A stretch of 64,000 nt of DNA from positions 1 to 64,000 of IMG/VR virus record IMGVR_UViG_3300029787_005452. The stretch is one strand, 5' to 3'. The translations under genes and the position numbers were made by a program. Source of the DNA: a virus. This document shows positions 43,137 through 52,445 of this stretch, one piece after another (positions within the stretch are counted from its first letter, which is position 1; the number at the start of each line of letters is the position of its first letter). Below the pieces are notes generated by a model. It was not told the DNA's origin. It saw nothing but the letters and a program-made list of their open reading frames with translations, and did not search any database.

Positions 43137-43879
43137 TTTAAATTTATTATATAATCGAGAGCTAAACTATCAAAAAATTGTTTGCATAGTTCAGCATTTG
43201 GTACAACGCAATGACCTCCTATCTTTCCATCTTTAGGTGGGTATAATACTGGTCTTATAACATTTTCCATACCTAATTTATTATAACCTTCATTATAAGT
43301 TTTATTCCATTTAGTAGCTACTTCTTCATATTTAACATTATGTTCTTTACATAATTTGTTCATATCATCGTGAAAAGCTATACACAGCCCGTAATAAGTC
43401 GTCGATAATACTTTTGCTAATTCAGTAGCTTTACTCCCTTTAAACATTTCATAATTTATCTCTAGTTCATTATAATGTTCTTTTGTTGCAGCAGTTGCAA
43501 CTTTATTATCACTTCCAATAAATTTAGTAAACGTTTTTAAACCTTCGTATAAATTAGGATGTATACCTCTTACTGGTGAATGTACTACTAAATGTTCACC
43601 TTCAAGTTTATCTAAAACTTTTAATGTTGTACCTGGAGTTATCGTACTGTGAATAATTGTTAATTTCGGTTCTAAGTCTAGAATATAATGACTAACTATA
43701 CTAACAAATTTTTCTTGATCAGTAAACGGAATAGCTATATTTAGTACATCAACATCAGATGTTATCTGATTTAAATCTAACCCGGTATCATTAATTTGTA
43801 TTTCAAAATCTTTACCTAAATAAAGTTTTTCTAAAGATTGGCCAATTTCACCATAACCTATAATTCCTATTTTTTTCAT
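43133..43879 (-). CDS. Short nucleotide-sugar dehydrogenase-like protein
   Basis: A 248-residue protein with Rossmann GIIGYGEIGQSL, LNIAIPFT, IIHSTITPGTT (the Thr/Gly strand of UDP-glucose/GDP-mannose dehydrogenases), KATELAKVLSTTYYGL and KIGGHCVVPNAEL, which holds the Cys/His of the active-site region. It lacks the C-terminal substrate domain of full-length enzymes. It is likely a nucleotide-sugar oxidoreductase. It is flanked by two SDR enzymes with 4-nt overlaps. Confidence 0.72.
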   Translation of the reverse strand: MKKIGIIGYGEIGQSLEKLYLGKDFEIQINDTGLDLNQITSDVDVLNIAIPFTDQEKFVSIVSHYILDLEPKLTIIHSTITPGTTLKVLDKLEGEHLVVHSPVRGIHPNLYEGLKTFTKFIGSDNKVATAATKEHYNELEINYEMFKGSKATELAKVLSTTYYGLCIAFHDDMNKLCKEHNVKYEEVATKWNKTYNEGYNKLGMENVIRPVLYPPKDGKIGGHCVVPNAELCKQFFDSLALDYIINLK

Positions 43880-44832
43880 TTGTTTTTAAAATATTCAATA
43901 ACATCATTTACAATATAATCAATATCGTATTTTGGTTTCCAGTTTAACATCTTTTTAATTTTTGAAGGTTCAGGTACTTTATCCCAGGCTTCTTCATATA
44001 AAGGGCCGTGAATAGTTTTAGGGTCAACTAATTTAATTTCCGATGCAGTATCAATTTTTTGTTTTACCATATCAGCTAATTCCTTTATAGTACATTCATT
44101 ATCAGGGTTACCTATATTCCATATCTCATTACCGTCTTCATATTGAGATATTAAGTATATACCCTCAACGATATCCTTAACATGGGTAAAAGCTCTTATT
44201 TGTTCACCGTCACCGAAAACTGTTATATCTTCACCTTTCAAAGATTGGGTAACAAATGTCGGTAGTACAAAACCGCCTGTTACTTGTTGACGTGCGCCGC
44301 TAATATTAAATGGTCTAATTATTTGATATTTTAGATTAGATACTTTTGATGTATTGGATAATACTATTTCAGATAATAGTTTTGATACACTATATTCATT
44401 TCTTACTTTATAATCACCGACAAGAATTTTTTCTTCATCTTCATTTAATCTTACAGCACTGTCACGAAAGCCGTAAATTTCTGAAGTACTCATAAACAAT
44501 AATGGGCAATTATTTTTTAATGCACCTTCTATTGCCCAATAAACATCATCCATAATATACCTTGCCATATTACCAGAATGCTTTAAAACCCCTGCAGGTC
44601 CAACTGGACTAGCCATGTGTAATATTAAATCATAATCTTCAAGATCATCCCATTTATAATCTAATATATCACCTTTAATTAAATTTACATCTTCAAATAT
44701 TTTGTCATTATCATTTTGTCCAGTAGTAGAAAAGTTATCTAAAACTGTAACACTATACCCTTCATTTTTAAATTTTTCAACACAATAAGAGCCGATAAAA
44801 CCAGCACCTCCAGTTATTAGTATTTTTTCCAT
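43876..44832 (-). CDS. NAD-dependent sugar epimerase/decarboxylase (SDR)
   Basis: A 318-residue extended SDR: GGAGFIGSYC, MASPVGPAGVL, LFMSTSEIYGF, then the catalytic Tyr-x-x-x-Lys in EYSVSKLLSE, RPFNISGARQ, FGDGEQIRAFTHVKDIVEG and IWNIGNPDNE. It is nearest to UDP-glucuronate decarboxylase or 4-epimerase types. It has its own promoter in the 29-nt gap after the GT gene, so the three sugar-nucleotide genes could be expressed separately from the transferases. Confidence 0.85.
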   Translation of the reverse strand: MEKILITGGAGFIGSYCVEKFKNEGYSVTVLDNFSTTGQNDNDKIFEDVNLIKGDILDYKWDDLEDYDLILHMASPVGPAGVLKHSGNMARYIMDDVYWAIEGALKNNCPLLFMSTSEIYGFRDSAVRLNEDEEKILVGDYKVRNEYSVSKLLSEIVLSNTSKVSNLKYQIIRPFNISGARQQVTGGFVLPTFVTQSLKGEDITVFGDGEQIRAFTHVKDIVEGIYLISQYEDGNEIWNIGNPDNECTIKELADMVKQKIDTASEIKLVDPKTIHGPLYEEAWDKVPEPSKIKKMLNWKPKYDIDYIVNDVIEYFKNK

Positions 44833-44837
44833 AATAT

Positions 44838-44865
44838 ATTTTATATTATAAATTTATTATTTCAA
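44838..44865 (-). promoter_or_regulatory. Sigma70-like promoter TTGAAA-N16-TAAAAT
   Basis: It lies in the only sizeable gap inside the glycan cluster and ends 5 nt before the ATG at 44832. Confidence 0.6.
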
Positions 44866-45845
44866 GTGTTATCCTGCATTACTCTGAGTATATGAGTTGC
44901 CCTTGCTTCAGTGGTACCTACATTTAATAACCATTTCATTTGTTCATCTAAATAAAACATATATTCATCAGTAGGTTTATTATTTACTACCAATCTATTT
45001 GTAATTTCATCTAACTCTTCCTTGGACGAATACCATAAGCAAGGTATACATTGTGGTGAACATGTAGCTGCTTTTAAATTATAATCTTTAAATAATAAAA
45101 CAGATCTAGCTGCAATAATTTCATAATGTCTTAAGCAGTCCCATCCTCCTTTTTTGCATGTAAGTCCGAACCACGATTTATTTAAATCATTATAATAATC
45201 TTCTTCAACTGTAAATTTATGATGAGAAAAACCTCCCCCTAGATCTTTTACCTCATTAAAAATAGCATTATCTGGTGCAGTCTTTTGATATAACTGTTCT
45301 TTTTTAGATACATCAAACTCCATAATTCTATGTTTAGGTATACCAAAACCCGTAGGGTATACATCTTCTACCTTTTCAATTAATTCTCTCTTGAATGACT
45401 TTCTAAATTGCACACCAATAACATTTAATTCTTCTTCACCTTCTTTTATATCAATTTTTCTTGGAGCATCACCATGTAAATCATGACCATCTAAAACCCA
45501 TACATTACCATTAGCAAGTTTGTTTAATTCTTTATCAGTGCTTTCACCATACATATGACCATCTCCATATAATATAGCATCAAATTTATCAAGGTTACGC
45601 TGTTCTTGAGTTAGATCTTTAATTGGTTTTGTTAATAAGCTAAAACCTCTACCATGAAGACCATCTTTAGGTGACTCAGAAAAATCATGGTACATTATTT
45701 TCTTTTTTGGGTAATCGACACAATTTTCTCCCATGATAGTTCTTAAACCGTTTAATATACCAACTTCAAGTAAATCATTTTGAGGTCCAGGATTTTTAGT
45801 TGGTACGAATAAAATTTTATAATTATTATTTTTCATATTTTGCAT
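44862..45845 (-). CDS. Glycosyltransferase-like protein
   Basis: A 327-residue protein. The C-terminal half contains FGLTCKKGGWDCLRHYEIIA, the G-W-(D/E)-(T/C)-x-R-x-(Y/F)-E pattern seen in phage and bacterial glycosyltransferases with a GT-B-like donor domain. The N-terminal part holds AILYGDGHMYGES and VLDGHDLHGDA. Donor and acceptor are unknown. An ATG at 45836 is an alternative start; the gene overlaps the formyltransferase gene by 20 nt. Confidence 0.65.
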   Translation of the reverse strand: MQNMKNNNYKILFVPTKNPGPQNDLLEVGILNGLRTIMGENCVDYPKKKIMYHDFSESPKDGLHGRGFSLLTKPIKDLTQEQRNLDKFDAILYGDGHMYGESTDKELNKLANGNVWVLDGHDLHGDAPRKIDIKEGEEELNVIGVQFRKSFKRELIEKVEDVYPTGFGIPKHRIMEFDVSKKEQLYQKTAPDNAIFNEVKDLGGGFSHHKFTVEEDYYNDLNKSWFGLTCKKGGWDCLRHYEIIAARSVLLFKDYNLKAATCSPQCIPCLWYSSKEELDEITNRLVVNNKPTDEYMFYLDEQMKWLLNVGTTEARATHILRVMQDNT

Positions 45846-46518
45846 TTGTTAAAAATAGTTTTGAACCATTTTTGCATTTTATATATGCATTTGGGTATGG
45901 ATCTTGTAGCCCTATTATTTTATTAAAAATTTGTTCTGCGGTAAAATATTTAAAATCTGATAAATTTATTTCACTTTGTTTAGGGGTTCTTCTTTTATAA
46001 TAACTACCTTTCTCTTTTTGAACGATAAATTTAAGTTCATCATCTTTAATTAGATCTAATATAATTTTTTTCAATCCTCTCACCCCTAAATTAGTAATTT
46101 TTTTATATATGCCGTTTAAACCTGATAATTTAACTTCTTTTAAATTGAATTCTTCTTGATATATAATTGGACCTTTATCTAACGATTCATCCATTTTAAA
46201 TAGAGTTATACCAGATTTTTTCTCATTATTAATTAATTGATTTTGTAATGGACTACCACCTCTATATAATGGTAATAAAGAAGGATGCAAACATATGCAT
46301 AAATTATTATCTACTATATCTTTTTGTATAATATCGCTCCACCCTATAAAAAATATTATATCAAATTTATCTTTTTTTAATAAATTGAGAAATTTTTCTT
46401 GTGTATTACATCTTATAAATTTAACATTATCATATGAAAATGTAAATTCAATTTTCTTACAGATTTCATCAGACCAATCCCTATAAGAACATAATAAGAC
46501 TTTTTTTAATCCACCCAT
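45826..46518 (-). CDS. Sugar N-formyltransferase-like protein
   Basis: A 230-residue protein with the formyl-transferase N-domain: LHPSLLPLYRGGSPLQNQLI, GITLFKMDE and LDKGPIIYQ with the catalytic Asp. In the usual N-x-H-x-S-L-L-P motif the Asn two residues before His is replaced by Cys (ICLHPSLLP), which may alter activity. It overlaps the PIG-L deacetylase gene by 13 nt: removal of an N-acetyl followed by N-formylation would give a formamido sugar. The second domain is short, so a sugar and not a tRNA substrate is likely. Confidence 0.8.
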   Translation of the reverse strand: MGGLKKVLLCSYRDWSDEICKKIEFTFSYDNVKFIRCNTQEKFLNLLKKDKFDIIFFIGWSDIIQKDIVDNNLCICLHPSLLPLYRGGSPLQNQLINNEKKSGITLFKMDESLDKGPIIYQEEFNLKEVKLSGLNGIYKKITNLGVRGLKKIILDLIKDDELKFIVQKEKGSYYKRRTPKQSEINLSDFKYFTAEQIFNKIIGLQDPYPNAYIKCKNGSKLFLTNAKYEK

Positions 46519-47129
46519 CTTAATATTTGAAATGATTCTGCATTTTTGTAATTAGATTGCACTCCTCTCATTCGAGCTATTAATTTTAACATTTCTGGAC
46601 TTCTATGACCTCTTACTTGAGATTTTAAAAACTTATATGATTTTATTTTATCATCAATATCAATTGGTACAAAATAATTACCTTTGAATGTACTATTAAT
46701 ATCATGGGTATAGTCCCATAAAAAGCTATGTACTTCTTCATACGCTAAAACCTTTTTTACAAAATGATTTTCATCATGATGTCTTAAAGCAACTAAGCTT
46801 GCATCATATACAGTAACGTGATCTTGATTATATGAAGGATATGGTATAAAAATTTTATCAGGTTTAATTAAATTAATTTGCTCTTCAATTTGATGTATTA
46901 AATCTCTAATCGCATAATTATTAACTCTGTTATCAAAAACTTCAAAAGTAAATTTTTTATATTTTTGTAAATCTTTTAATTCTTCTATTCTTTCTTCCCT
47001 ATTTACTACATGAAATTTATCTACACCACATTCCATTACATGAGCATTATCATGTAATGCGCAGTAACAACCTAATACTTCATCGTCAATATGCGGAGAT
47101 ATTATTAATGTTCTTTCTTTATTACTCAT
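46506..47129 (-). CDS. PIG-L/LmbE-family N-acetylsugar deacetylase
   Basis: A 207-residue protein with ISPHIDDEVLGC (the zinc-binding H-x-D-D motif) near the N-terminus, FIPYPSYNQDHVTVYDA with the second His, and a long loop between. The family removes acetyl groups from N-acetylglucosamine-type sugars. It overlaps both the GT2-like gene upstream and the formyltransferase downstream, so it probably provides the free amine for formylation. Confidence 0.88.
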   Translation of the reverse strand: MSNKERTLIISPHIDDEVLGCYCALHDNAHVMECGVDKFHVVNREERIEELKDLQKYKKFTFEVFDNRVNNYAIRDLIHQIEEQINLIKPDKIFIPYPSYNQDHVTVYDASLVALRHHDENHFVKKVLAYEEVHSFLWDYTHDINSTFKGNYFVPIDIDDKIKSYKFLKSQVRGHRSPEMLKLIARMRGVQSNYKNAESFQILRWVD

Positions 47130-47850
47130 ATTCTACAAAAATTTCTCGACCACCAATTAAGCTCGAACTTGATGGACCAGCTCCTTCAGCATCTGGTTTT
47201 ACATCCAATATTGATTCACTCCACGTTTGCCAGCTATCACTTATATCTTTTCTTTCTTTTCCTAAAAATTGATCCCAATGAAAATATTCCTCATCTGGTA
47301 TATGTTTTACTATCCTATGACCTTGATCGGTATATTTTTTTAACCAAAAAGGAGTCGATTGATGGCCGCCTGGTACATTAAGATGTGATTTCCAACTTTG
47401 ATCATATTCTGCTTCATGACCTTCATATATACGTAAGTTAGCAATTTTTAGTCTATAAACCCAATCCCTATCTTCCCATCCACCGTTAATAAATCTTTCA
47501 TCCCACCAACCAATTTTTCTAACTAGTTCTTTTGAAAAGGCCATAAAAGCAACACCCCAAAAAGTTGTCCATGCATAACCATTTTCTAAATGTTCAATCA
47601 TTTTTTCTACTTCTTCTGGTTTAGGAAAAGTTCTATCATTTATAAAAAATACCCACTCAGTTGGTGATGTAACTATAGAATGATTAATTAGTTGAGAATA
47701 CGATGGGTATATACCTGGGTGTCTATCTATTCTATTATTCCAATGTACTTTATACTTATCGGTTATAGGTTTAAGCATTTCAATCTGCTTATCAGTGACC
47801 TTTCTATCACTTCCACAGTGCAAGCAAATAGTAAATTCTTCTATTTTCAT
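47122..47850 (-). CDS. Glycosyltransferase, GT-A (GT2-like)
   Basis: A 242-residue protein. YPSYSQLINHSIVTSPTEW and VFFINDRTFP give the nucleotide-binding half; FINGGWEDRDWVYRL gives the ED-x-D acceptor motif of GT2 and GT7-like enzymes. No membrane segment. It is part of the overlapping transferase run. Confidence 0.75.
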   Translation of the reverse strand: MKIEEFTICLHCGSDRKVTDKQIEMLKPITDKYKVHWNNRIDRHPGIYPSYSQLINHSIVTSPTEWVFFINDRTFPKPEEVEKMIEHLENGYAWTTFWGVAFMAFSKELVRKIGWWDERFINGGWEDRDWVYRLKIANLRIYEGHEAEYDQSWKSHLNVPGGHQSTPFWLKKYTDQGHRIVKHIPDEEYFHWDQFLGKERKDISDSWQTWSESILDVKPDAEGAGPSSSSLIGGREIFVEYE

Positions 47851-48656
47851 AATGGATATTTTATACTATATTCTTCAAATCTCCAGGGTTGCCCTCCAGC
47901 AAAATGTCTATAAATTGTTTTTTCAGGTGTTGTTCTATTAATGTCATATGTATTAGGTTTACCTATTTTATGGTCTCCTGTTTCTTCATAAAGTTGAGTT
48001 ACATTCCATTCTGTTGGTAAAACTTGAACATTTTCTTTTAATTCCTCTAATGAAAATAATGTATGTTCAGTTGGGTAAGAATGAAAACCTAAGTTTTCTA
48101 TTTCATAAAATGATTTCCAACTATGAGGCTTAATACCTGCACATGTATAATACATTTGCTGATCTGCAATATGCCATTTGCCTTTTTCATTATTATGCTC
48201 ATTAAAAAATTCATAGTTACTTACTTTAAGCCATCTCTCTCTATTAATAATTGCATTAATTAATTTTCTACTAAATTCATTAATTTTTAATGCAAAAAAT
48301 CCAAAACAATGTGTATTTCCAGAATCTATAGCGTAAGTAAATCCTTTATCTACATCTATAAATTCATCCATTTTATTTATAAAAATATCTGCATCATAGT
48401 TATAAATTACATCGCCATCTTTTAACGAACCTTTATCTAAAAGATCTTTAAAAAGCATCCACCTGTTAAAATGCATATTTTCTCTTTGATCAAATTCAGG
48501 ATGCAATGTTCTAATATTAAAATTAGAATGATTCATTTCAATAAATTTTAGACCATGCATCTCAGCATATTTTTCAAAACGAGGTCTAATATATTTTTCA
48601 TACATGGCCTGTCTATGCGGGTCATATAATACAAATGTAGTTAAAAATTTTTTCAT
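47847..48656 (-). CDS. Glycosyltransferase, GT-A fold
   Basis: A 269-residue protein with FNRWMLFKDLLDKG and VIYNYDADIFINKM, the DxD donor-binding motif, and a later HIADQQMYYTCAG. The order resembles GT34-like or capsular galactosyltransferases. It has ATGA overlaps on both sides. Confidence 0.72.
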   Translation of the reverse strand: MKKFLTTFVLYDPHRQAMYEKYIRPRFEKYAEMHGLKFIEMNHSNFNIRTLHPEFDQRENMHFNRWMLFKDLLDKGSLKDGDVIYNYDADIFINKMDEFIDVDKGFTYAIDSGNTHCFGFFALKINEFSRKLINAIINRERWLKVSNYEFFNEHNNEKGKWHIADQQMYYTCAGIKPHSWKSFYEIENLGFHSYPTEHTLFSLEELKENVQVLPTEWNVTQLYEETGDHKIGKPNTYDINRTTPEKTIYRHFAGGQPWRFEEYSIKYPL

Positions 48657-49399
48657 AATAAGTTCATATATTTTTTAGTATGACCTTGGAAGTGTAAACC
48701 ATAAAATTCGACTTCTTTATTATTATAATTAATACCAAAAACTTTATTATCAATTTTTTTTAATTGTTTAATTTCATTTTTCATTTTAAATTCATCTTCA
48801 ATGTTATTTTTAGACATACCTATACCTCTATCAAATACACCACCTTCTAATTTATAAAGATTCTTATTACTTTTATACCAATGGTACATTAAAGTCATAT
48901 CGCATATACCCCCTCCCGTCTGGGTAGATACATGCCATTGCCATTTAGGCATTAATATTTCAATATTTTTTTTATACGTTTCAATTAAAAAATTACAAAA
49001 GTCTTCTATACCATTTTTTGTCCATATCGAATTGTGTATACATACTATATCATCAAACCTAGATTGATCTTTAGGTTTACAAGCAACGCATAATTCATCA
49101 TCTAAAATTTTTTCAAAGTCTAAAAATTTAAGAAATATTGCATCAGTATCACACATTAAAAATTTATCTATTTTGTTTTCAGTTGCATATTTTAATGCTG
49201 AAAAATATCTATAAAAACAAAACCTTTCAAAGTATTCAGCATTATAAGACATATGTTTATAAACTGAATCAAATAATGGAAAATTATTATCTTTTAATCT
49301 AACAATATTTTTAAAAATTTTACCATTTAATGATAAACTTTTTTCAAGATAATCAACATCATTCGGCTGATAATAAAATAATGGTAAATCACTTTTCAT
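48653..49399 (-). CDS. Glycosyltransferase-like, DxD protein
   Basis: A 248-residue protein with RFCFYRYFSALKYATENKIDKF (abridged) preceding LMCDTDAIFLKF, the DxD motif, and STQTGGGICDMTLMYHW as candidate acceptor loop. C-terminal YGLHFQGHTKKYM fits GT-A enzymes that act on short glycans. It overlaps the exostosin-like gene by 11 nt. Confidence 0.68.
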   Translation of the reverse strand: MKSDLPLFYYQPNDVDYLEKSLSLNGKIFKNIVRLKDNNFPLFDSVYKHMSYNAEYFERFCFYRYFSALKYATENKIDKFLMCDTDAIFLKFLDFEKILDDELCVACKPKDQSRFDDIVCIHNSIWTKNGIEDFCNFLIETYKKNIEILMPKWQWHVSTQTGGGICDMTLMYHWYKSNKNLYKLEGGVFDRGIGMSKNNIEDEFKMKNEIKQLKKIDNKVFGINYNNKEVEFYGLHFQGHTKKYMNLL

Positions 49400-50252
49400 C
49401 TTGCAAATATCTTAAAATTGTTTTACTCATACCTTCCATAGTAAAATATTCATTATATACTTCTTTACCCCGTTTAAGCATATTTTCTATATCTTTTTCA
49501 GAATAACTTTCTAGTTTACTCTTCAAATTAGGTATTTCATCCTCATGTATACAAACAGCAAACTCAGACCAATCAATATATTTTTTGAAAGGAAACCATT
49601 CAGGGTTGTAAATAAATACCGGTATACTACCTAATTGCATTACTTCATAAAATCTAAAACTTTGTTTACCATAACCACGTGGACATAAAGAAAAAATTGA
49701 TCTTTGAGTAGTATAAATAAATTCTTTCAAATGATCATTTTGTACTTTATCAGTCCACATTCTCGGCTCATTAAAATAAAAACTATTATCATCATAATAA
49801 GTTTTATATAATTTAACTCTAGCAGATGCATTATGAGATATAGTACCAACAAAAGAACAGAAAATATCTTTATTCACTTCTTTAATAAGATTTTTTTCTA
49901 TAGGGCTACATATTAAAGGTAAAGGTATACCATTTTTATTACCACCTGCTTCGAAGCTCAAAGTACCAGGGGGGAGTATTTCTTGTACTGCATCATCATG
50001 TTGCGATACTGTAAAATATTTTTTATCTTTCGGTAACCAATTTAAATATGGTTGTAATAATTCTTTGTTTTTACTCGTAATATATACACTTGTCCAATAA
50101 ACAGGAATATAGGTATAACCTGTTTTATCGAACGTATCCTTATGGTTTTTATAAAACTTATAAAAGTATTCTTCTAAGTAATCACCTTTGTGATAAGGTG
50201 GATACGTAGGATAGTCTGCTGGTACTCTTAAATTTTTAAAATTAACTTCCAT
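49389..50252 (-). CDS. Exostosin-like (GT47) glycosyltransferase
   Basis: A 287-residue protein with FTVSQHDDAVQEILP, DIFCSFVGTISHNA, RSIFSLCPRGYGKQSFRFYEVM (abridged), LGSIPVFIYNPEW. SLCPRG...R-x-x-E-x-x-x-x-G-x-I-P-V is the exostosin C-terminal signature. It likely adds a sugar to a growing glycan, with unknown donor. Confidence 0.8.
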   Translation of the reverse strand: MEVNFKNLRVPADYPTYPPYHKGDYLEEYFYKFYKNHKDTFDKTGYTYIPVYWTSVYITSKNKELLQPYLNWLPKDKKYFTVSQHDDAVQEILPPGTLSFEAGGNKNGIPLPLICSPIEKNLIKEVNKDIFCSFVGTISHNASARVKLYKTYYDDNSFYFNEPRMWTDKVQNDHLKEFIYTTQRSIFSLCPRGYGKQSFRFYEVMQLGSIPVFIYNPEWFPFKKYIDWSEFAVCIHEDEIPNLKSKLESYSEKDIENMLKRGKEVYNEYFTMEGMSKTILRYLQDEK

Positions 50253-50940
50253 TTATTCTTTTTCTAACTATATCTAAAATTTTATACTTATCATCTTTTG
50301 TACGAGTCCAGTTACCATGGTGTATAAAAATATTATCTGGTATTGGAAAAGTTTCATCTGTATTAAACCAATGACCTTTTAAACCACCTTTACCGTCTGG
50401 TTGACCTGCTATGTGTCCGTAGGTCCAATATTCATCAGGTAAAACTGCCCATTTAATTTGTATCGATGGAAAGTTATGTAGGTTGCGTAATAAATAATTT
50501 GCAGTTCTTTGTTCTTCTTCAAATTTAGTTAAATTACCTAATACAGTTTTAAAAAATGATCTTGTAGTTTTATTATTTCTAACGCAGAAAAAACCAGTAT
50601 TGACTCCACCTGGTCCGTCATTTTGCCATACAACGTCTTTACCTTCCATCCTTTTTATAATATCATCATAAAAATCTCTGTATATTACTATATCAGGATC
50701 TATAAACATAAAATATTCTTTTTCTTCATCACATCTTTTTAAATTTTCATAAAAGCATGAAGCTTTATATTCCATAGTAGCATTCCAGCCATCAGTACCA
50801 AACTCTGCAGTATCGCAAAGCTGTGGTTTATTAATAATAGTTAAATCTATATTTGGGTTATATTTAAAAGAATCTAAAAGATATTCTTTTAAAAACTTTT
50901 CATGCGAGGGGGTAAATAAAGTATATGCTTTAATTTTCAT
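50242..50940 (-). CDS. Nucleotide-diphospho-sugar transferase-like protein
   Basis: A 232-residue GT-A protein: ATMEYKASCFYENL, FMFIDPDIVIYRDF (DxD-like DPD), GPGGVNTGFFCVRNN, and a conserved HHGNW near the C-terminus. It resembles GT77-like transferases. It is co-transcribed with 11-nt overlaps. Confidence 0.75.
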   Translation of the reverse strand: MKIKAYTLFTPSHEKFLKEYLLDSFKYNPNIDLTIINKPQLCDTAEFGTDGWNATMEYKASCFYENLKRCDEEKEYFMFIDPDIVIYRDFYDDIIKRMEGKDVVWQNDGPGGVNTGFFCVRNNKTTRSFFKTVLGNLTKFEEEQRTANYLLRNLHNFPSIQIKWAVLPDEYWTYGHIAGQPDGKGGLKGHWFNTDETFPIPDNIFIHHGNWTRTKDDKYKILDIVRKRINGS

Positions 50941-51700
50941 TATTTAAAATCTTTCTTTCTAATTGTAGCTCATTTTCAAAAGGTTTCCACCATAATATAT
51001 CATTTACAGTTTGTCTTTTAAGTAAAACGTTTTGAACAAAATTCCACCATCTACTCATTTCAGGTACTGTCTGTGCAATATTAGTATTATGCTGCTCATA
51101 CTCATCTGTATCTTTACATGAAACAGAATCATGTTCTATGTGAAAAATTACTGGTGGTTGTTTATTTAAAATTTTATATTTACTATTTATTACCGATATA
51201 ATAAAAAATACTGTATCCCAATATGGTTTACCCAAATAAAGAAAAGGAAATTTATATGAATTTTTTACCCACCAATCTCGTTTAAAAGCAAAAAGATCAA
51301 AACCATGTACACTATATGATTGTATTTTAAGTTCTTCATCTAAAGAATTAAGTTCATGTAAATGACCTCTACTTGCTGGATATGATTCAATATCATCTTC
51401 AAGTTGTTTAAAGAATGTATTATTTAAAACTATATCGTTGTTAATAAAAACAATTAAGTCATTATCTGTTTTTGATAATGCGTTTAGTAGATCGTTTACG
51501 AAGGGATACTTACCTTCTTGTTTAATTTTTATAGTTTCAAAATCATTAAAATTTATATCATCTTCATCAGATATAATATTATATAAAGTAACATTATCGT
51601 TTTTATCTTTACATTTTCGTAAAGATTCTAAACATAATTCTTCTCTTCTACTGAGATCTTTTTCATTTTTAAAACTATTGATTCCTATTGCTATTTTCAT
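50930..51700 (-). CDS. GT2-like glycosyltransferase
   Basis: A 256-residue protein starting MKIAIGINSF, with LIVFINNDIVLNNTFF (the DxD-like N-D-I) and GFDLFAFKRDWWVKN. The N-terminus matches its neighbours at 51675 and 52442 (K-I-x-I-G-I), so the three probably arose by duplication and divergence. Confidence 0.75.
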   Translation of the reverse strand: MKIAIGINSFKNEKDLSRREELCLESLRKCKDKNDNVTLYNIISDEDDINFNDFETIKIKQEGKYPFVNDLLNALSKTDNDLIVFINNDIVLNNTFFKQLEDDIESYPASRGHLHELNSLDEELKIQSYSVHGFDLFAFKRDWWVKNSYKFPFLYLGKPYWDTVFFIISVINSKYKILNKQPPVIFHIEHDSVSCKDTDEYEQHNTNIAQTVPEMSRWWNFVQNVLLKRQTVNDILWWKPFENELQLERKILNNEN

Positions 51701-52445
51701 AAATTTTACTTTTTACTTCTTCCTTAGATAATTTAGGGATAGTTTGAATATTATCATGATGTTTATCGAAAAACATTTTATATTCAGCTGAAAGTTTTTT
51801 ATCTCTTGCCCCACCCTCATTAATTCTTGTTTCAGTTTCAGGGTGATTCATAATTAAATCATCTGAATTTTTTATATCTGGAAAATACCAAAATGCTGGT
51901 ATATGTTTAGTTTTTGATATTCTATATACATTTTCTACATCAAAAATATATCTAAATTTATTATCATAAAGACCGGTATCATTTAAACATTCTTTAGTTT
52001 TAAAAGTAAATTCATTACACATATTAGGATATAAACCGACTGATACATCTTTACTATATTGTAATTCAACTGCAGGTGTCCTATTACCAGGTTCACCCGA
52101 ACCCCAACTGGTACTTGCAAAACAAAAATAACCTATTTTACTCTTTTCAGCTGCTTCAATATATTTTTCAAATATATCTGGATCTTTAATAACCATATCA
52201 TCTTCTAAAGTAATATAATAATCACAATCTCTTTCTTGTAAAAATCTTAGATTATCATTTCTACAAACTGAGGGATAATAATTTTTTTTATGCTGTATCC
52301 AATGTGCATCTTTATAATTACCTTTGTAAGGTTTACCTCCGTTAACTACTACTAATTCATCAATTTTATCTAAAGGTAAAGAATCGTAAAGATCCTTAAA
52401 ATAATGCTCTGCATTATATGTTGTTATACCTATACCTATTTTCAT
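51675..52445 (-). CDS. GT2-like glycosyltransferase
   Basis: A 256-residue protein: IGIGITTYNAEHYF at the start, YYPSVCRNDNLRFLQERDCD, then YYITLEDDMVIKDPDIFEKYIEA (abridged) with the EDD motif, and a C-terminal charged tail. Clearly paralogous to 52442-53209. It overlaps the next gene by 26 nt. Confidence 0.82.
   Translation of the reverse strand: MKIGIGITTYNAEHYFKDLYDSLPLDKIDELVVVNGGKPYKGNYKDAHWIQHKKNYYPSVCRNDNLRFLQERDCDYYITLEDDMVIKDPDIFEKYIEAAEKSKIGYFCFASTSWGSGEPGNRTPAVELQYSKDVSVGLYPNMCNEFTFKTKECLNDTGLYDNKFRYIFDVENVYRISKTKHIPAFWYFPDIKNSDDLIMNHPETETRINEGGARDKKLSAEYKMFFDKHHDNIQTIPKLSKEEVKSKIYENSNRNQ

Noticed and set aside
45826-46518. Methionyl-tRNA formyltransferase
   Set aside because: The N-domain fits formyltransferases in general, but the C-terminal tRNA-binding OB domain is missing and the neighbours are all sugar enzymes.
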